Shown: piece after piece, positions 50,148-59,881 of the stretch
Layout of the letters: each line of letters opens with the position of its first letter
Position numbering within the stretch: the stretch's first letter is position 1
Origin: Polycladidibacter hongkongensis
GTDB lineage: Bacteria; Pseudomonadota; Alphaproteobacteria; Rhizobiales; Stappiaceae
Reading direction: 5' to 3'
NCBI RefSeq assembly: GCF_001561995.1
Contig: NZ_LLWC01000009.1
Location: 1 to 64,000 of the forward strand
DNA: 64,000 bases
Notes under the pieces: generated by a model
What the model saw: the letters and a program-made list of their open reading frames with translations, nothing else
The model's database searches: none
Told to the model about the DNA's origin: nothing
Translations under genes and position numbers: made by a program

Positions 50148-50555
50148 ATGGCTGAAGCATTTCAGTTCGAGCTGGTCTCGCCAGAGCGCCTGCTGTTGTC
50201 GGAAAAAGTGACCTCCGTGGTCCTTCCCGGCGCAGAAGGGGAGTTCGGTGTTGGTGCCGGTCACTCGCCGTTTCTGTCTACCATGCGTCCAGGTGTTGTT
50301 AAGGCACTCAGCGACAATGGGGAAACCTTCGAATACTTCGTAAGGGGCGGTTTTGCTGATGTTTCTGCATCTGGCACAACTGTGTTGGCTGAAGAAGCTA
50401 TTCCTATGAGCGAGATCAACGCAGAGTTTTTGGCTCAGCAGATCAAAAACGCTGAGGAAGATGCTGCAGATGCTAAAACAGATGAAACCCGGCAGAAGGC
50501 GGATCTGGTCGTTTCGCAGCTTCGCGAGGTTGAACAGGCAGTTGCGGCTGCATAG
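50148..50555 (+). CDS. atpC: ATP synthase F1 subunit epsilon
   Basis: A 135-residue subunit. FQFELVSPERLLLSEKVTSVVLPGAEGEFGVGAGHSPF is split over the conserved N-terminal beta domain, and FVRGGFADVSASGTTVLAEEA closes it. The C-terminal helices are short. I chose ATG 50148, nine bases after AAGAGG; an ATG at 50139 abuts the ribosome site and is unlikely. It closes atpHAGDC and is followed by a strong terminator. Confidence 0.95.
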   Translation: MAEAFQFELVSPERLLLSEKVTSVVLPGAEGEFGVGAGHSPFLSTMRPGVVKALSDNGETFEYFVRGGFADVSASGTTVLAEEAIPMSEINAEFLAQQIKNAEEDAADAKTDETRQKADLVVSQLREVEQAVAAA

Positions 50556-50569
50556 GCGTGCAGCAATGT

Positions 50570-50615
50570 ACACAAACAAAAAGGCCTCGCTTTGCGGGGC
50601 CTTTTTTGTTTGTGT
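50570..50615. terminator. Bidirectional terminator after atpC
   Basis: AAGGCCTCGC (50581-50590) pairs with GCGGGGCCTT (50594-50603) around TTT, with one G-U pair. Flanking ACAAACAAAA and TTTTTTGTTTGT extend the symmetry, so A- and T-runs serve both strands. It can stop both atpC transcription and that of the convergent small gene. Confidence 0.9.
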
Positions 50616-50631
50616 GGGGGAGTGTTGGACC

Positions 50632-50841
50632 TTAAGCGGCAATTTGCCGTTTATTCGGCACAAATTTGTTTTGTTCTGCTCGCTTTTTGCGTTGCTCAGG
50701 TGTTTCATACACGATCTTGCGGTGATCTTCGCAGTAAGAACCACCTTCAACGGCTTTGTTGGTGCAGGGGAAGCAGTAGGAGCCACTATCGCCTTCAGTC
50801 CATTTGCATTGACCAGCACGTGGCATCATTGGTGCAGGCAT
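50632..50841 (-). CDS. Small Cys/His protein resembling the GcrA C-terminus
   Basis: A 69-residue protein with a good ribosome site (AAAGGA). CKWTEGDSGSYCFPCTNKA and GGSYCEDHRKIVYETPEQRKKR resemble the C-terminal zinc-like segment of GcrA, the alphaproteobacterial cell-cycle factor that acts with sigma70 at methylated DNA (typically CRWPIGDPG...YCxxHxxxAY). The N-terminal helix-turn-helix of GcrA is absent. Four Cys and one His could bind a metal. A basic tail follows. It is a stand-alone mini-protein; function unknown, with a sigma70 or RNA-polymerase contact possible. The similarity is from memory. Confidence 0.68.
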   Translation of the reverse strand: MPAPMMPRAGQCKWTEGDSGSYCFPCTNKAVEGGSYCEDHRKIVYETPEQRKKRAEQNKFVPNKRQIAA

Positions 50842-51073
50842 TGTTTTTTCCTTTGTCGTCTAAGGATAACGCAATGTGCAAGCAAGCGGCGAAACCGCTG
50901 CGCTTCTGCGAATTCCTTGATAATCCGTGGGGTGTTCAACGTGGAAAATACTTGATGTATGCATCACGTCGACCCGCCTAGACTAAAGCCTGACCTCTGA
51001 AAATTCCAGAGAAAAATTCTACAAATGAAAAAATATTCTTAATCAGAACTTAAGTAGCGCTGTAGAATTGGAT

Positions 51074-52717
51074 CTAATAATCTTTAATCGTCTTCATTGA
51101 ATAGCTGCCAAATGTAGCGCCATATCGGCTAAGTTCTTCCGCATCATCGAGATCAAGGTGCGCACCTTTACCAATTTCGCAGAAGTAAGTGCTTTCTTTA
51201 CTTTTTGAAATCAACTGCTTACCACCAATATCACCTTGTAGCTGGCTAAGCGCAGAAAAGAACCGCGATGACCAAAGGACTGGGTTGCCACGCTTGCCGT
51301 CGCAAGTGGATACACCAATTAGCTGTCCATTTGCTGGATCATAGCCGGAAATTAGGCGGTTAATATCCTCTGCAGTAATCTCTGGCATATCGCCAAGCAG
51401 CAGCACACAGGCATCAGGTTCTGCAATCATGCCTTTTAGTCCTACACGAATCGAAGATGAGATTCCTTCTTGCGCTGCGCTATTTTGATGCAAGATGACA
51501 GGAAGATCGCTCAATATAGTTCGAATCCTTTTGTCTTCATTCCCTGTTACTACGTGCACACTGCGTAAGTCGCTTGCCAAAGCCTGTTCAACGACCAGAC
51601 GAATAATTGCCTTACTATCCTTTTTTGCAAGTAGCTTGTGATGTGCGCCGCTCCTTCGCGAGGCCCCGGCTGCCAAAATGATTCCATCGACTGCCGCACG
51701 TTCGCGATCAACGCTTTCAGCTCTCGCGTTACGGGGCTGAGGTCGGCTAACAATTTCCTTCAAAAGTCCGCCTACACCCATCGCCTGTATGGTTTCAGTA
51801 TTTACGTCAATGTTGCACAGCAGACGATCGAGCACAAAATCGAAGCCGTTCATCTGAACAGAGCGTGCACAGCCTGGCGCGCCAATCACATCCTGTTGGT
51901 TGAGCTTGCCAAGCACAAGGAGATTGCCGGGGTCTACTGGCATACCGTAGTGAACAATCTCACCGCCCGCTGCGCAGATGCCAGCAGGAATGATATCTGT
52001 GATATCACTTGTCGCGCTGACTCCGAAAACAACAATAATGTCCGCCACACGCATCATGTCATCTTTAAGAGCAGCGCTCAGCGCTTCATCATCATGCCGA
52101 CAGGCTTTTACCCCGATGAGTATGGAACCAGAGCGCGCCAAGCGAGCTTCCAGCGCCTTTAGGCTTTTCGTCGTGAGTTTCTCGTTTGCATCTTCAAGCG
52201 CCGTAACCACAAGGGCAACACGTTTTGCATGAAATGGCCACATTTCTACCGCCCCGGAAAAGGCAAGGCGTGCGCGCTCGATTGCGGCGCTAGAAACACC
52301 ATAGCTAATGATCTTAGCTGTAGCGATCATTGTTCCTTCTTCTACGCGTGTGAAGGGCTCTTTGGTAGCAAGCGTAATGGCAGGGTCGACCTGATTGCCA
52401 GAATCTACGCGACCCCTGTTGATTTTCACCAACCCAGCCGTCTGCGCATAGAGGTTGGCGCGCCCTGTAAACGGCTCATTCACGCGTACATGAGCCCCAG
52501 CCGCCGCACGTGCGATCCTCTCTGCCGCGTCATCTTCGTGGACATCATTCGCAGCAAGCCTTGCGGCAACAACCTGCGCAATACCGGCCCGGCGCAACAG
52601 GCTTATATCGCTCGCGCTGAGCACGCGACCCTTTCGCACGCGGCCCTCCGAGGTTTGCAGCGAGTGCGCGAGAATACACCCTTCTGCTTCATCCAGTGCA
52701 ATCGGACCAAACCACAT
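51074..52717 (-). CDS. Molybdopterin-binding / MobA-like nucleotidyltransferase fusion protein
   Basis: A 547-residue two-domain protein. Residues ~1-335 form a molybdopterin-binding (MoeA/MogA-like) unit: ALDEAEGCILAHS, and VVFGVSATSDITDIIPAGI with the GGEIVHYGMPVDPGNLLVLG substrate loop. Residues ~350-547 form an NTP-transferase domain: GIILAAGASRRSG with KLL, VLLLGDMPEITAEDI, GKRGNPVLW. This pairing is known in MocA-type proteins that make molybdopterin cytosine dinucleotide for xanthine-dehydrogenase-type enzymes. It follows the XdhC-family gene by two bases on the same strand, which supports a maturation role. No molybdoenzyme gene is in the window. Confidence 0.88.
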   Translation of the reverse strand: MWFGPIALDEAEGCILAHSLQTSEGRVRKGRVLSASDISLLRRAGIAQVVAARLAANDVHEDDAAERIARAAAGAHVRVNEPFTGRANLYAQTAGLVKINRGRVDSGNQVDPAITLATKEPFTRVEEGTMIATAKIISYGVSSAAIERARLAFSGAVEMWPFHAKRVALVVTALEDANEKLTTKSLKALEARLARSGSILIGVKACRHDDEALSAALKDDMMRVADIIVVFGVSATSDITDIIPAGICAAGGEIVHYGMPVDPGNLLVLGKLNQQDVIGAPGCARSVQMNGFDFVLDRLLCNIDVNTETIQAMGVGGLLKEIVSRPQPRNARAESVDRERAAVDGIILAAGASRRSGAHHKLLAKKDSKAIIRLVVEQALASDLRSVHVVTGNEDKRIRTILSDLPVILHQNSAAQEGISSSIRVGLKGMIAEPDACVLLLGDMPEITAEDINRLISGYDPANGQLIGVSTCDGKRGNPVLWSSRFFSALSQLQGDIGGKQLISKSKESTYFCEIGKGAHLDLDDAEELSRYGATFGSYSMKTIKDY

Positions 52718-52719
52718 CT

Positions 52720-53745
52720 CTACGCCTCCTGTAATGGCTGCTGTCGTAGGCTTGCGATCACTTCCGCAATCACAGCAACTGCAATTTCAGGCGGAGTGGC
52801 AGCACCTATGTCTAGGCCAATAGGGGCTTTTATGCCTGCAATGTTTTTCGCATCAATACCTTTTGCCTGTAATCGATCTTGCCGTTTTGCGTGCGTACGG
52901 CGGCTTCCAAGGGCGCCCACATAAAAACAACCGGCCTTCAATGCAGCTATGAGGGGTAAATCGTCGATCTTGGGATCATGACTAAGGCAAGCCAAGGCGG
53001 TGTATTCATCAAGCTTAAGCGTATCAAGCACGTCTTCCGGCCAAGCTGCCAACAGCTGGCAATCACCAAACCGTGCCGGACTGGCAAATGCACTTCGTGG
53101 ATCGACAACGCTCACGTCAAGTCCAACCGCCTGCGCCATTGGAACCAGCGCTTGTGCAATGTGTACAGCGCCAATGATTACAAGCCGTGGCTCTGGCACA
53201 TGGATTTCAAGAAACTCAAAGGAGCCTGGGAACGCATATCCACTGCGCCCGCTTTTGCAGGCACTGTTAAAGGCTTCTAGCGCCGCGCCGTGCTTGGCTG
53301 CATCATAGAGTGCACGCTGCCCACTCGTAGTATCAATGATAAAGCCGCTTGGTTGTCGCGCGTTCTTTGCAGCTTGATGCGCCGCCAGCATGTCGCGGTG
53401 CTGCCCTGTGCCTAAGGGTTCAATAAAAACGCTGATTTTGCCGCCGCAGGACAGCCCGACTTGCCAAGCTGTTTCATCTTCGACTCCGAAGCTAAGGCGT
53501 CGAGGCTTGCAATCCTCTAAAGCTTCGACGGCCTCTGCCACCACAGCTCCCTCAACGCAACCGCCGGAGACAGAGCCCTCAAAGTTACCATCTCCATCAA
53601 TCACCAGATGCGATCCCACTGGCCGCGGCGCGGAGCCCCAAGTTTCCAGCACGGTCGCAAGTGCAACCTTCCGGCCAGTGATTAGCCAGTTTAAGGCGGT
53701 CCCGAGAGGATCCTGAAAAGAGGGGGGCGTCGATGATTGAGTCAA
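52720..53745 (-). CDS. XdhC/CoxI-family molybdoenzyme maturation protein
   Basis: A 341-residue protein. The N-terminal XdhC_CoxI domain has LATVLETWGSAPRPVGSHLVI and GSVSGGCVEGAVVAEAVEAL. The C-terminal Rossmann-like domain includes LVIIGAVHIAQALVPMAQAVG, VVDPRSAFASPARFG and YVGALGSRRTHAKR. XdhC protects and inserts sulfurated molybdenum cofactor into xanthine-dehydrogenase-type enzymes. The start is a TTG at 53745 with TAGGAG upstream. It forms a two-gene operon with the downstream nucleotidyltransferase. Confidence 0.92.
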   Translation of the reverse strand: MTQSSTPPSFQDPLGTALNWLITGRKVALATVLETWGSAPRPVGSHLVIDGDGNFEGSVSGGCVEGAVVAEAVEALEDCKPRRLSFGVEDETAWQVGLSCGGKISVFIEPLGTGQHRDMLAAHQAAKNARQPSGFIIDTTSGQRALYDAAKHGAALEAFNSACKSGRSGYAFPGSFEFLEIHVPEPRLVIIGAVHIAQALVPMAQAVGLDVSVVDPRSAFASPARFGDCQLLAAWPEDVLDTLKLDEYTALACLSHDPKIDDLPLIAALKAGCFYVGALGSRRTHAKRQDRLQAKGIDAKNIAGIKAPIGLDIGAATPPEIAVAVIAEVIASLRQQPLQEA

Positions 53746-53814
53746 GCCTGGCTCCTAAACCTACGATTAAGCCGTAAGTGTACTTGCCAATTAACCCAAT
53801 ACAACACTTGCAAA

Positions 53815-53847
53815 TAAAAAAAGGGCGTCAGCCGTTAAGCTGACGCC
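53815..53847 (-). terminator. Rho-independent terminator of pckA
   Basis: On the minus strand GGCGTCAGC and GCTGACGCC (53839-53847 and 53824-53832) form a perfect 9-bp stem with a 6-base loop, followed by a run of T. It is about 54 bases after the pckA stop. Confidence 0.93.
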
Positions 53848-53900
53848 AAGTTGCAAGGAACGAAGCTGGAAACCCAGCTTCGAGAGGTAAACTTTAAAAT

Positions 53901-55511
53901 CTACTCCGCAGCGACCTGTTGGAATGGCCCAGCAGCGCAAACATCAGCGTCCACGTATGCAGCGTAGTACGCGAAGTTCTCAGCGAACATGTTTACAAGC
54001 TTAGCGGCTTGCGCATCGTATGCAGAAGGTTCAGCCCATGTGCTACGTGGATCCAGCAGTTTCGCATCTACACCGGCCACTGTGACAGGAACTTCAAAGC
54101 CAAAGTTTTCGTCACGGCGGAAATCGCTTTGCTTCAACTCTCCGCTAAGCGCCGCGCTCAGGAGTGCGCGGGTATCGCCAATTGGCATGCGGTTGCCGGT
54201 GCCATAAGCGCCACCTGTCCAGCCTGTGTTGACCAGCCAGCAATCCACTTCATGTGCCTCAATTAACTTCTTCAACAGACCACCGTAAACAGAGGGGTGC
54301 CGCGGCATAAATGGTGCGCCAAAGCAGGTGGAGAAGGTCGCTTGCGGCTCTGTGACACCGCGCTCTGTGCCGGCAACCTTCGCAGTGTAACCTGAAAGGA
54401 AGTGGTACATCGCTTGGTTTGCGGTGAGCTTCGCAATTGGAGGCAGCACGCCAAACGCATCAGCGGTGAGCATGATGATATTCTTCGGATGACTAGCCCG
54501 GCCACTTGCACTCGCATTAGGAATGTAATTGATCGGATAAGCGCAACGGGTGTTTTCAGTGAGCGAATTGTCATTGAAGTCCGGCTTGCGCTGTTCGTCC
54601 AGCACCACATTTTCCAAGATCGTGCCAAAGCGCTGCGTCGTAGCGTAAATCTCTGGCTCGGCTTTCTCAGAAAGGTTAATTGTCTTGGCGTAACAGCCAC
54701 CTTCGAAGTTGAAGATCCCATTCTCGCCCCAGCCATGCTCATCATCACCGATGAGGATGCGGTTGGGGTCAGCGGAAAGGGTTGTCTTCCCTGTGCCAGA
54801 AAGGCCGAAGAAAACGGCGGTATCACCCTGCGAACCAGTATTTGCAGAACAATGCATCGGCATTGTGTTCGCTTCTGGCAGCAAGAAGTTCAGCATGGTG
54901 AACACAGACTTCTTCATCTCACCTGCATAGGCGGTACCAGCGATAAGCACGATCTTGCGGCTAAAATCACACGCAATCACAGTTTCACTGCGGCAGCCAT
55001 GACGGGCCGGATCTGCCTTGAAGCTCGGCAAATCAAGGATAGTCATATCCGCTGCAAAATCTGCCAGTTCTGCAGATGTTGGGCGCAGCAGCAAGTTGCG
55101 GATAAACAGCGAGTGCCAAGCAAGCTCAGTGTAAACACGTGTTGCTAGGCGGGACCCGGTGTCCGCACCACCGAATAGGTCCTGCGAAAACAGCTCCATG
55201 CCCTTTGCGTGAGTGCGCATGTCTTCAAGCAGCAGATTAAACTGCTGCGGGGTCATGGCGCCTGAATTATCCCACCATACGGCGTTCTCAGTGCGCGCAT
55301 CTTTTACGACAAACTTGTCCTTCGGAGATCTTCCGGTGTGTTCACCAGTATAGGCGACAAGTGCCCCTCCGTCAGCAATTTTGGATTCCCCGCGCTGGAT
55401 AGAATACTCGTAGAGTTGCGCAGGTGACAAGTTGCGATAGAGTGCTTTTAGATCCAGAAGTTCGAGCGCATCTCTTTTGGTTTCGGAAGTGAGTGCTCCC
55501 AGCTCGCTCAT
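53901..55511 (-). CDS. pckA: Phosphoenolpyruvate carboxykinase (ATP)
   Basis: A 536-residue enzyme converting oxaloacetate and ATP to phosphoenolpyruvate. [20 protein letters not shown] opens the catalytic part. [18 protein letters not shown] is the P-loop, [23 protein letters not shown] holds metal residues, and the Lys-His pair lies in [11 protein letters not shown] and [10 protein letters not shown]. It controls gluconeogenesis from TCA intermediates. It is divergent from chvI, the arrangement known in rhizobia. Confidence 0.97.
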   Translation of the reverse strand: MSELGALTSETKRDALELLDLKALYRNLSPAQLYEYSIQRGESKIADGGALVAYTGEHTGRSPKDKFVVKDARTENAVWWDNSGAMTPQQFNLLLEDMRTHAKGMELFSQDLFGGADTGSRLATRVYTELAWHSLFIRNLLLRPTSAELADFAADMTILDLPSFKADPARHGCRSETVIACDFSRKIVLIAGTAYAGEMKKSVFTMLNFLLPEANTMPMHCSANTGSQGDTAVFFGLSGTGKTTLSADPNRILIGDDEHGWGENGIFNFEGGCYAKTINLSEKAEPEIYATTQRFGTILENVVLDEQRKPDFNDNSLTENTRCAYPINYIPNASASGRASHPKNIIMLTADAFGVLPPIAKLTANQAMYHFLSGYTAKVAGTERGVTEPQATFSTCFGAPFMPRHPSVYGGLLKKLIEAHEVDCWLVNTGWTGGAYGTGNRMPIGDTRALLSAALSGELKQSDFRRDENFGFEVPVTVAGVDAKLLDPRSTWAEPSAYDAQAAKLVNMFAENFAYYAAYVDADVCAAGPFQQVAAE

Positions 55512-55965
55512 TTCTCTAATCCTTATCTGCCTATTACTCTTTGGGAAGGTCAGTCTAGTTGGCGTTTATTGCCAAAATACTTTTCTCTGCCTTCTGGGGG
55601 TAAATTAATAGAGGGGGGGGGAGGCGGCAAGAGAGGCAAAATTTTTTAAAACGATTGAAATGTGAATCGAGACCAACTTTCTTTTATTTTCTTTGGCGAA
55701 TAAATTCATTTGCCGGTTAAGGGGCTCCGTAAGGCGGTTCGACCAGCCGCCAGAGGGATTTCTACAAGCCAAAATAGAATCATTTTAAGTTTCAATCCGC
55801 CAACTAAAATTGAATGCCCTAACGGCACTCTTACAAATCTGGTGGTAGCCTCGCCATTGTCAGGCTTTCGCCCCATTTGCTTCGCATTTGCCCTGTTGTT
55901 GTCTTTCCTATATTTCTTAGGATCAAACTTTAGGCGCTTGGCGCGAAACACAAAAGGCAAGCCAT
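55512..55965. promoter_or_regulatory. Divergent pckA-chvI spacer with G9 tract
   Basis: This 454-base gap has no gene I can support. It holds a run of nine G at 55613-55621, about 102 bases upstream of the pckA start, followed by AT-rich sequence. Both pckA and chvI promoters should lie here. A short run of codons on either strand has no family features. Confidence 0.55.
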
Positions 55966-56664
55966 ATGCCAACGATTGCTTTGGTCGATGACGACCGCAA
56001 TATTCTCACCTCGGTCTCCATCGCGATGGAAGCTGAAGGATACCGTGTACAAACTTACACAGACGGTGCCTCTGCGCTGGAAGGCCTTCAGAGTGATCCG
56101 CCTGACTTGGCGATCTTCGATATCAAAATGCCGCGTATGGACGGAATGGAATTGCTGCGCCGCTTGCGTCAGCTGACTGACCTGCCGGTCATCTTCCTTA
56201 CCTCCAAAGACGATGAGATCGATGAGCTGTTCGGTCTGAAAATGGGGGCAGACGATTTCATCCGCAAACCATTCTCCCAGCGTCTGCTTGTCGAGCGCAC
56301 AAAAGCTGTTTTGCGCCGCGCCCAAGCCAAAGATGGCACCGCCGCTGCCACTGATGCGAGCAAAATTCTGGAACGCGGCCTGCTCACCATGGACCGCGAG
56401 CGTCATACTTGTACGTGGATGGGAAAACCGGTGACGCTCACAGTAACAGAATTTCTTATCCTTTATGCTCTGGCGCAGCGCCCGGGTGTCGTGAAAAGCC
56501 GCAATGCGCTTATGGATGCGGCCTATGATGATCAGATCTATGTAGATGACCGGACAATCGACAGCCATATCAAACGCTTGCGTAAAAAGTTCAAGGTGGT
56601 TGATGACGACTTCGATATGATCGAAACGCTCTATGGCGTTGGTTATCGCTTTAAAGAAGGCTAA
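55966..56664 (+). CDS. chvI: Two-component response regulator ChvI
   Basis: A 232-residue OmpR-class regulator. The receiver domain has [21 protein letters not shown] with the acidic pair, the phospho-Asp in [17 protein letters not shown] (about residue 52), and the Lys in IRKPFS. The C-terminal winged helix reads [32 protein letters not shown]. The protein matches ChvI of rhizobia, which controls envelope, acid and host-association genes. Its 3' end overlaps one possible chvG start by 32 bases. Confidence 0.95.
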   Translation: MPTIALVDDDRNILTSVSIAMEAEGYRVQTYTDGASALEGLQSDPPDLAIFDIKMPRMDGMELLRRLRQLTDLPVIFLTSKDDEIDELFGLKMGADDFIRKPFSQRLLVERTKAVLRRAQAKDGTAAATDASKILERGLLTMDRERHTCTWMGKPVTLTVTEFLILYALAQRPGVVKSRNALMDAAYDDQIYVDDRTIDSHIKRLRKKFKVVDDDFDMIETLYGVGYRFKEG

Positions 56665-58534
56665 GGGGCTAAACGATCCTTTAGATGTTTCCCAAGGCGA
56701 AAGACGAACAAGCGCAGTGTCCGAAGACGAACCACAAGCAAAAAACGCAGGCAGATCCGCAAGTGCAGAGCAGCAGCCAGAAGCAAAAACCTGGCGCTGG
56801 CTGCGGCGCACGCGCTTGCGTCGTTATGTCTTCGGCCGCTGGGTGGGGTTGCTCGGCACGCATGTGTTCTCCAGCCTGACACGGCGCATTTTGGTTCTCA
56901 ATCTCGTTGGCCTGCTCGTCATGGTCAGCGGTATTTTGTATCTGAACCAGTTTCGCGCCGGGCTTATTGACGCCCGCGTACAGTCGCTGCTCACACAAGG
57001 GGAAATTATCGCCGGTGCGATTGCAGCAAATGCGACGACCGAGAACGACGCGCTCATGGTAGATCCTGAGCAACTGTTGCGCCTTGAAGCGGGCGAAAGC
57101 GTAAGCCCACGCAACGCGATCGGCGCTCTTGATTTTCCCATAAATCCAGAGCTCGTGGGGCCAATTCTACGCCGCCTGATTTCTCCAACACGCACAAGGG
57201 CCCGCATCTATGATCCCGAAGGGGTCATGCTGCTCGATTCCCGCCAGCTGTATTCGTACAATCAGATCTTCCGCTTCGATCTTCCTCCCCCTGATGAAAG
57301 CGAGCGTAATCTCCTTACGCGCTGGGGAGACAAGCTAAAGTTATGGATGCGTCGCGGCGAATACCCTGTTTACAAAGAGCTGGGCCGATCTGAAGGCAGA
57401 GATTACCCCGAAGTTGCCGCCGCGCTTTCCGGCTCTCCCGCATCTGTCGTGCGGCTGTCGAGCAAAGGCGAGATGATTGTATCCGTGGCGGTTCCGGTGC
57501 AGCGTTTCCGCGGCGTGCTTGGCGCATTGCTGTTGTCGACGCAAGGTGGCGATATCGATGATATCGTTGCCGCAGAACGCAGCGCAATCATCAAGGTTTT
57601 TGTTGTTGTTGCCGTGGTTGTCATGGTGATGTCCGTTTTAATGGCGGGCACCATCGCCGGGCCCATGCGCCGCCTCTCGGAAGCGGCAAAGCGCGTGCAA
57701 AATGCGATTAACAGCCGCGAGGAAATCCCGCTCTTCCCGGATAGACGAGATGAAATCGGCGATCTTGCCAGAGCCTTTCGTAATATGACCAAGTCGCTCT
57801 ATGAGCGCATGGATGCCATCGAGAGCTTTGCAGCAGATGTTGCACACGAGCTGAAAAACCCATTAACATCGCTGCGCAGCGCGGTAGAAACCTTGCCGCT
57901 TGCAAAAACCGATGCATCGCGAGAGCGCCTGTTAGAAGTGATCCAGCATGATGTGTGCCGGCTTGATCGCCTTATCACCGATATTTCTGAGGCGTCGCGC
58001 ATCGATGCTGAGATGGCTCGGGCTGAAACCGGCGAAATTGATCTGAAGACTCTCATCACCACATTGGTTGATGTCGCCAATGAGCGTTGCAAACAGGGCG
58101 CAGCCTTTATCCAGCTACAAGTGGATGACGAGTCAAGCGAGAGTGCGTCGTCGTATATGGTGGCAGGTGCAGATACGCGCCTGTCTCAGGTGCTGAACAA
58201 TTTGCTTGATAATGCCCGCTCTTTCTCGCCTCCGGATCGAGTTGTTACCCTGCACCTATCCCGACAAGCAGATCAGGTGGTGTTCACGGTTGAAGATGAG
58301 GGGCCGGGCTTGCGGCCAGATGTGATGGAGCGCGTGTTTGAGCGCTTCTACACAGATCGCCCTGAAAGCGAGGGCTTTGGTAATAACTCGGGGCTGGGCC
58401 TATCCATCTGTAAGCAGATTGTAGAGGCACACCGTGGGACGATTACCGCTTCCAACCGCTATGATGATGATAATCAGAAGCCACTTGGCGCTTGTTTCTC
58501 TGTTAAGCTCCCCGCGCTTAAGGCTGGAGGGTAG
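56633..58534 (+). CDS. chvG: Sensor histidine kinase ChvG/ExoS
   Basis: A membrane sensor kinase of up to 633 residues. A ~80-residue basic cytoplasmic tail precedes TM1 ([20 protein letters not shown]). A periplasmic domain of ~200 residues follows, then TM2 ([20 protein letters not shown]), HAMP, the H-box [19 protein letters not shown], the N-box [15 protein letters not shown], and [16 protein letters not shown]. It phosphorylates ChvI. The start is uncertain: ATG 56633 overlaps chvI and lacks a good ribosome site, and a GTG near 56717 would give ~605 residues, closer to rhizobial ExoS. Confidence 0.93.
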   Translation: MALVIALKKAKGLNDPLDVSQGERRTSAVSEDEPQAKNAGRSASAEQQPEAKTWRWLRRTRLRRYVFGRWVGLLGTHVFSSLTRRILVLNLVGLLVMVSGILYLNQFRAGLIDARVQSLLTQGEIIAGAIAANATTENDALMVDPEQLLRLEAGESVSPRNAIGALDFPINPELVGPILRRLISPTRTRARIYDPEGVMLLDSRQLYSYNQIFRFDLPPPDESERNLLTRWGDKLKLWMRRGEYPVYKELGRSEGRDYPEVAAALSGSPASVVRLSSKGEMIVSVAVPVQRFRGVLGALLLSTQGGDIDDIVAAERSAIIKVFVVVAVVVMVMSVLMAGTIAGPMRRLSEAAKRVQNAINSREEIPLFPDRRDEIGDLARAFRNMTKSLYERMDAIESFAADVAHELKNPLTSLRSAVETLPLAKTDASRERLLEVIQHDVCRLDRLITDISEASRIDAEMARAETGEIDLKTLITTLVDVANERCKQGAAFIQLQVDDESSESASSYMVAGADTRLSQVLNNLLDNARSFSPPDRVVTLHLSRQADQVVFTVEDEGPGLRPDVMERVFERFYTDRPESEGFGNNSGLGLSICKQIVEAHRGTITASNRYDDDNQKPLGACFSVKLPALKAGG

Positions 58535-58537
58535 CGC

Positions 58538-59041
58538 GTGACCCTTACCTCTGCATCTTCATTAGATGTCGGCACTAAGCAAGCTGAGCATGCAACCACG
58601 CTTGTTTATGGCGGTATAGGTGTGATGATTCGCGGTCCCTCTGGTGCCGGAAAGAGTGGACTGCTCTTTGATTTGATTGATGATGCACATCAATCGGGCG
58701 AATTCTGTGCCCTCGTTTCTGATGATAGAAGCTACCTACGCGAAAGTCATGGGCGGCTGCTTGCTGTTGCGCCCCAAACAATCCGTGGGATGGCTGAGTT
58801 AAGAGGACAGGGAATTCTATTTATTCCAAGTTTAGCACAGGCAGTAATCTCTCTATGCCTCGATTTTAGCTCGATGGAAGACATGGAGCGGTTGCCAGAT
58901 CACTGTGATTTAACTGTAAGCATTCAAGATGTTACCTTGGCTCGCCAACCCGTGCCGCAAAACAATCCCAAAGTCGCCTTGCGTCTTGCTCGCTCCGCAA
59001 TTCGCACCGTTGCCGAACAAGATAAAAATGCGTTAATCTGA
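58538..59041 (+). CDS. hprK: HPr kinase/phosphorylase, short alphaproteobacterial form
   Basis: A 167-residue protein. The P-loop is IRGPSGAGKSGLLFDL (about residues 30-45), and the HprK catalytic segment includes LVSDDRSYLRESHGRLLAV and a C-terminal LPDHCDLTV-type region. It lacks the N-terminal domain of the longer Gram-positive HprK, as is usual in this class. It starts with GTG three bases after chvG. It phosphorylates a Ser on HPr and so links the PTS to the ChvG/ChvI operon. Confidence 0.92.
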   Translation: MTLTSASSLDVGTKQAEHATTLVYGGIGVMIRGPSGAGKSGLLFDLIDDAHQSGEFCALVSDDRSYLRESHGRLLAVAPQTIRGMAELRGQGILFIPSLAQAVISLCLDFSSMEDMERLPDHCDLTVSIQDVTLARQPVPQNNPKVALRLARSAIRTVAEQDKNALI

Positions 59042-59137
59042 ACCTCTGCTTATTTTGCTTGCGTTTCTTCGCCTTGTTTAGGAAAGTAGCGCCGCAGCAA
59101 ACAAGAGAATGAAAAACGCATAAGGTTCTCGTCACGT

Positions 59138-59542
59138 ATGATAGGTCTTGTCCTCGTCACCCATGGCCGTCTGGCCGAAGAATTCAAGGCAGCGCTCGAG
59201 CATGTCGTTGGCCCACAAGAACAAATCGCAACGATTTGCATAGGGCCGGATGATGATATGGAGCAGCGGCGGCAGGACATCGTTTCCTCTGTGTCTGCGG
59301 TTAACACCGGCAAAGGCGTGGTCCTGCTAACCGACATGTTCGGTGGGACGCCCTCCAATCTCGCGATTTCCGTGATGGAAGGTGGTGCAGTAGAGGTGGT
59401 GGCCGGGGTAAACCTGCCAATGCTGATCAAACTGGCGTCCATCCGCTCGGATCTGTCGTTGGCTGACGCGGTAGAACAAGCCCGCACTGCAGGACAAAAA
59501 TACATCTCGGTTGCCAGCCAAGTGCTGTCTGGCCAAGGATAA
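59138..59542 (+). CDS. manX: PTS EIIA component, mannose family
   Basis: A 134-residue EIIA of the mannose type. The phospho-His is His9 in GLVLVTHGRLAEEF. LLTDMFGGTPSNLAISVM and VNLPMLIKLASIR are conserved. No IIB, IIC or IID gene lies nearby, so it is probably a regulatory EIIA of the incomplete rhizobial PTS and not part of a sugar permease. It accepts phosphate from HPr, which is encoded 10 bases downstream. Confidence 0.92.
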   Translation: MIGLVLVTHGRLAEEFKAALEHVVGPQEQIATICIGPDDDMEQRRQDIVSSVSAVNTGKGVVLLTDMFGGTPSNLAISVMEGGAVEVVAGVNLPMLIKLASIRSDLSLADAVEQARTAGQKYISVASQVLSGQG

Positions 59543-59552
59543 GACTGAAGGA

Positions 59553-59828
59553 ATGCCTGTGCTCGAACGTGATCTGACAATCGTCAACCGCCGCGGCTTG
59601 CACGCCCGTGCTTCTGCAAAACTTGTGCGCCTAGTTGAAACCTTTGATGCCGACGTCTCTGTTTCCAAAGATGGCCAAACTGTTGGCGGCACCTCTATAA
59701 TGGGTCTGATGATGCTTGCCGCATCTCCCGGATGCTCCATCAAGGTGAGTGTATGCGGGAATCAGAGCGAGCAAGCTCTTGCCGCGATTTGCGATTTGGT
59801 GGAAGACGGTTTTGGTGAAACGGACTAG
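59553..59828 (+). CDS. ptsH: Phosphocarrier protein HPr
   Basis: A 91-residue HPr. The phospho-His is His17 in VNRRGLHARASAKLV, and the HprK-target Ser is Ser48 in GGTSIMGLMMLAA. ATG 59553 follows GAAGGA. It passes phosphate from enzyme I (encoded elsewhere) to EIIA. The order hprK-EIIA-HPr next to chvG is typical of Rhizobiales. A terminator follows. Confidence 0.95.
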   Translation: MPVLERDLTIVNRRGLHARASAKLVRLVETFDADVSVSKDGQTVGGTSIMGLMMLAASPGCSIKVSVCGNQSEQALAAICDLVEDGFGETD

Positions 59829-59855
59829 GTTTCATTTCGTTAGAATAGACATTTT

Positions 59856-59881
59856 AAGGCGCTTTCTAGCGCCTTTTTTTT
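59856..59881 (+). terminator. Rho-independent terminator after HPr gene
   Basis: AAGGCGCT (59856-59863) pairs with AGCGCCTT (59868-59875) around TTCT, followed by a T-run to 59881. Confidence 0.92.

Noticed and set aside
50874-50981. 35-codon open frame on the plus strand near the GcrA-like gene
   Set aside because: Too short, no ribosome site, no similarity that I recognise.
55706-55972. Small open frame upstream of chvI on the minus strand
   Set aside because: No ribosome site or recognisable domain; it overlaps the chvI start and lies in the expected promoter region.
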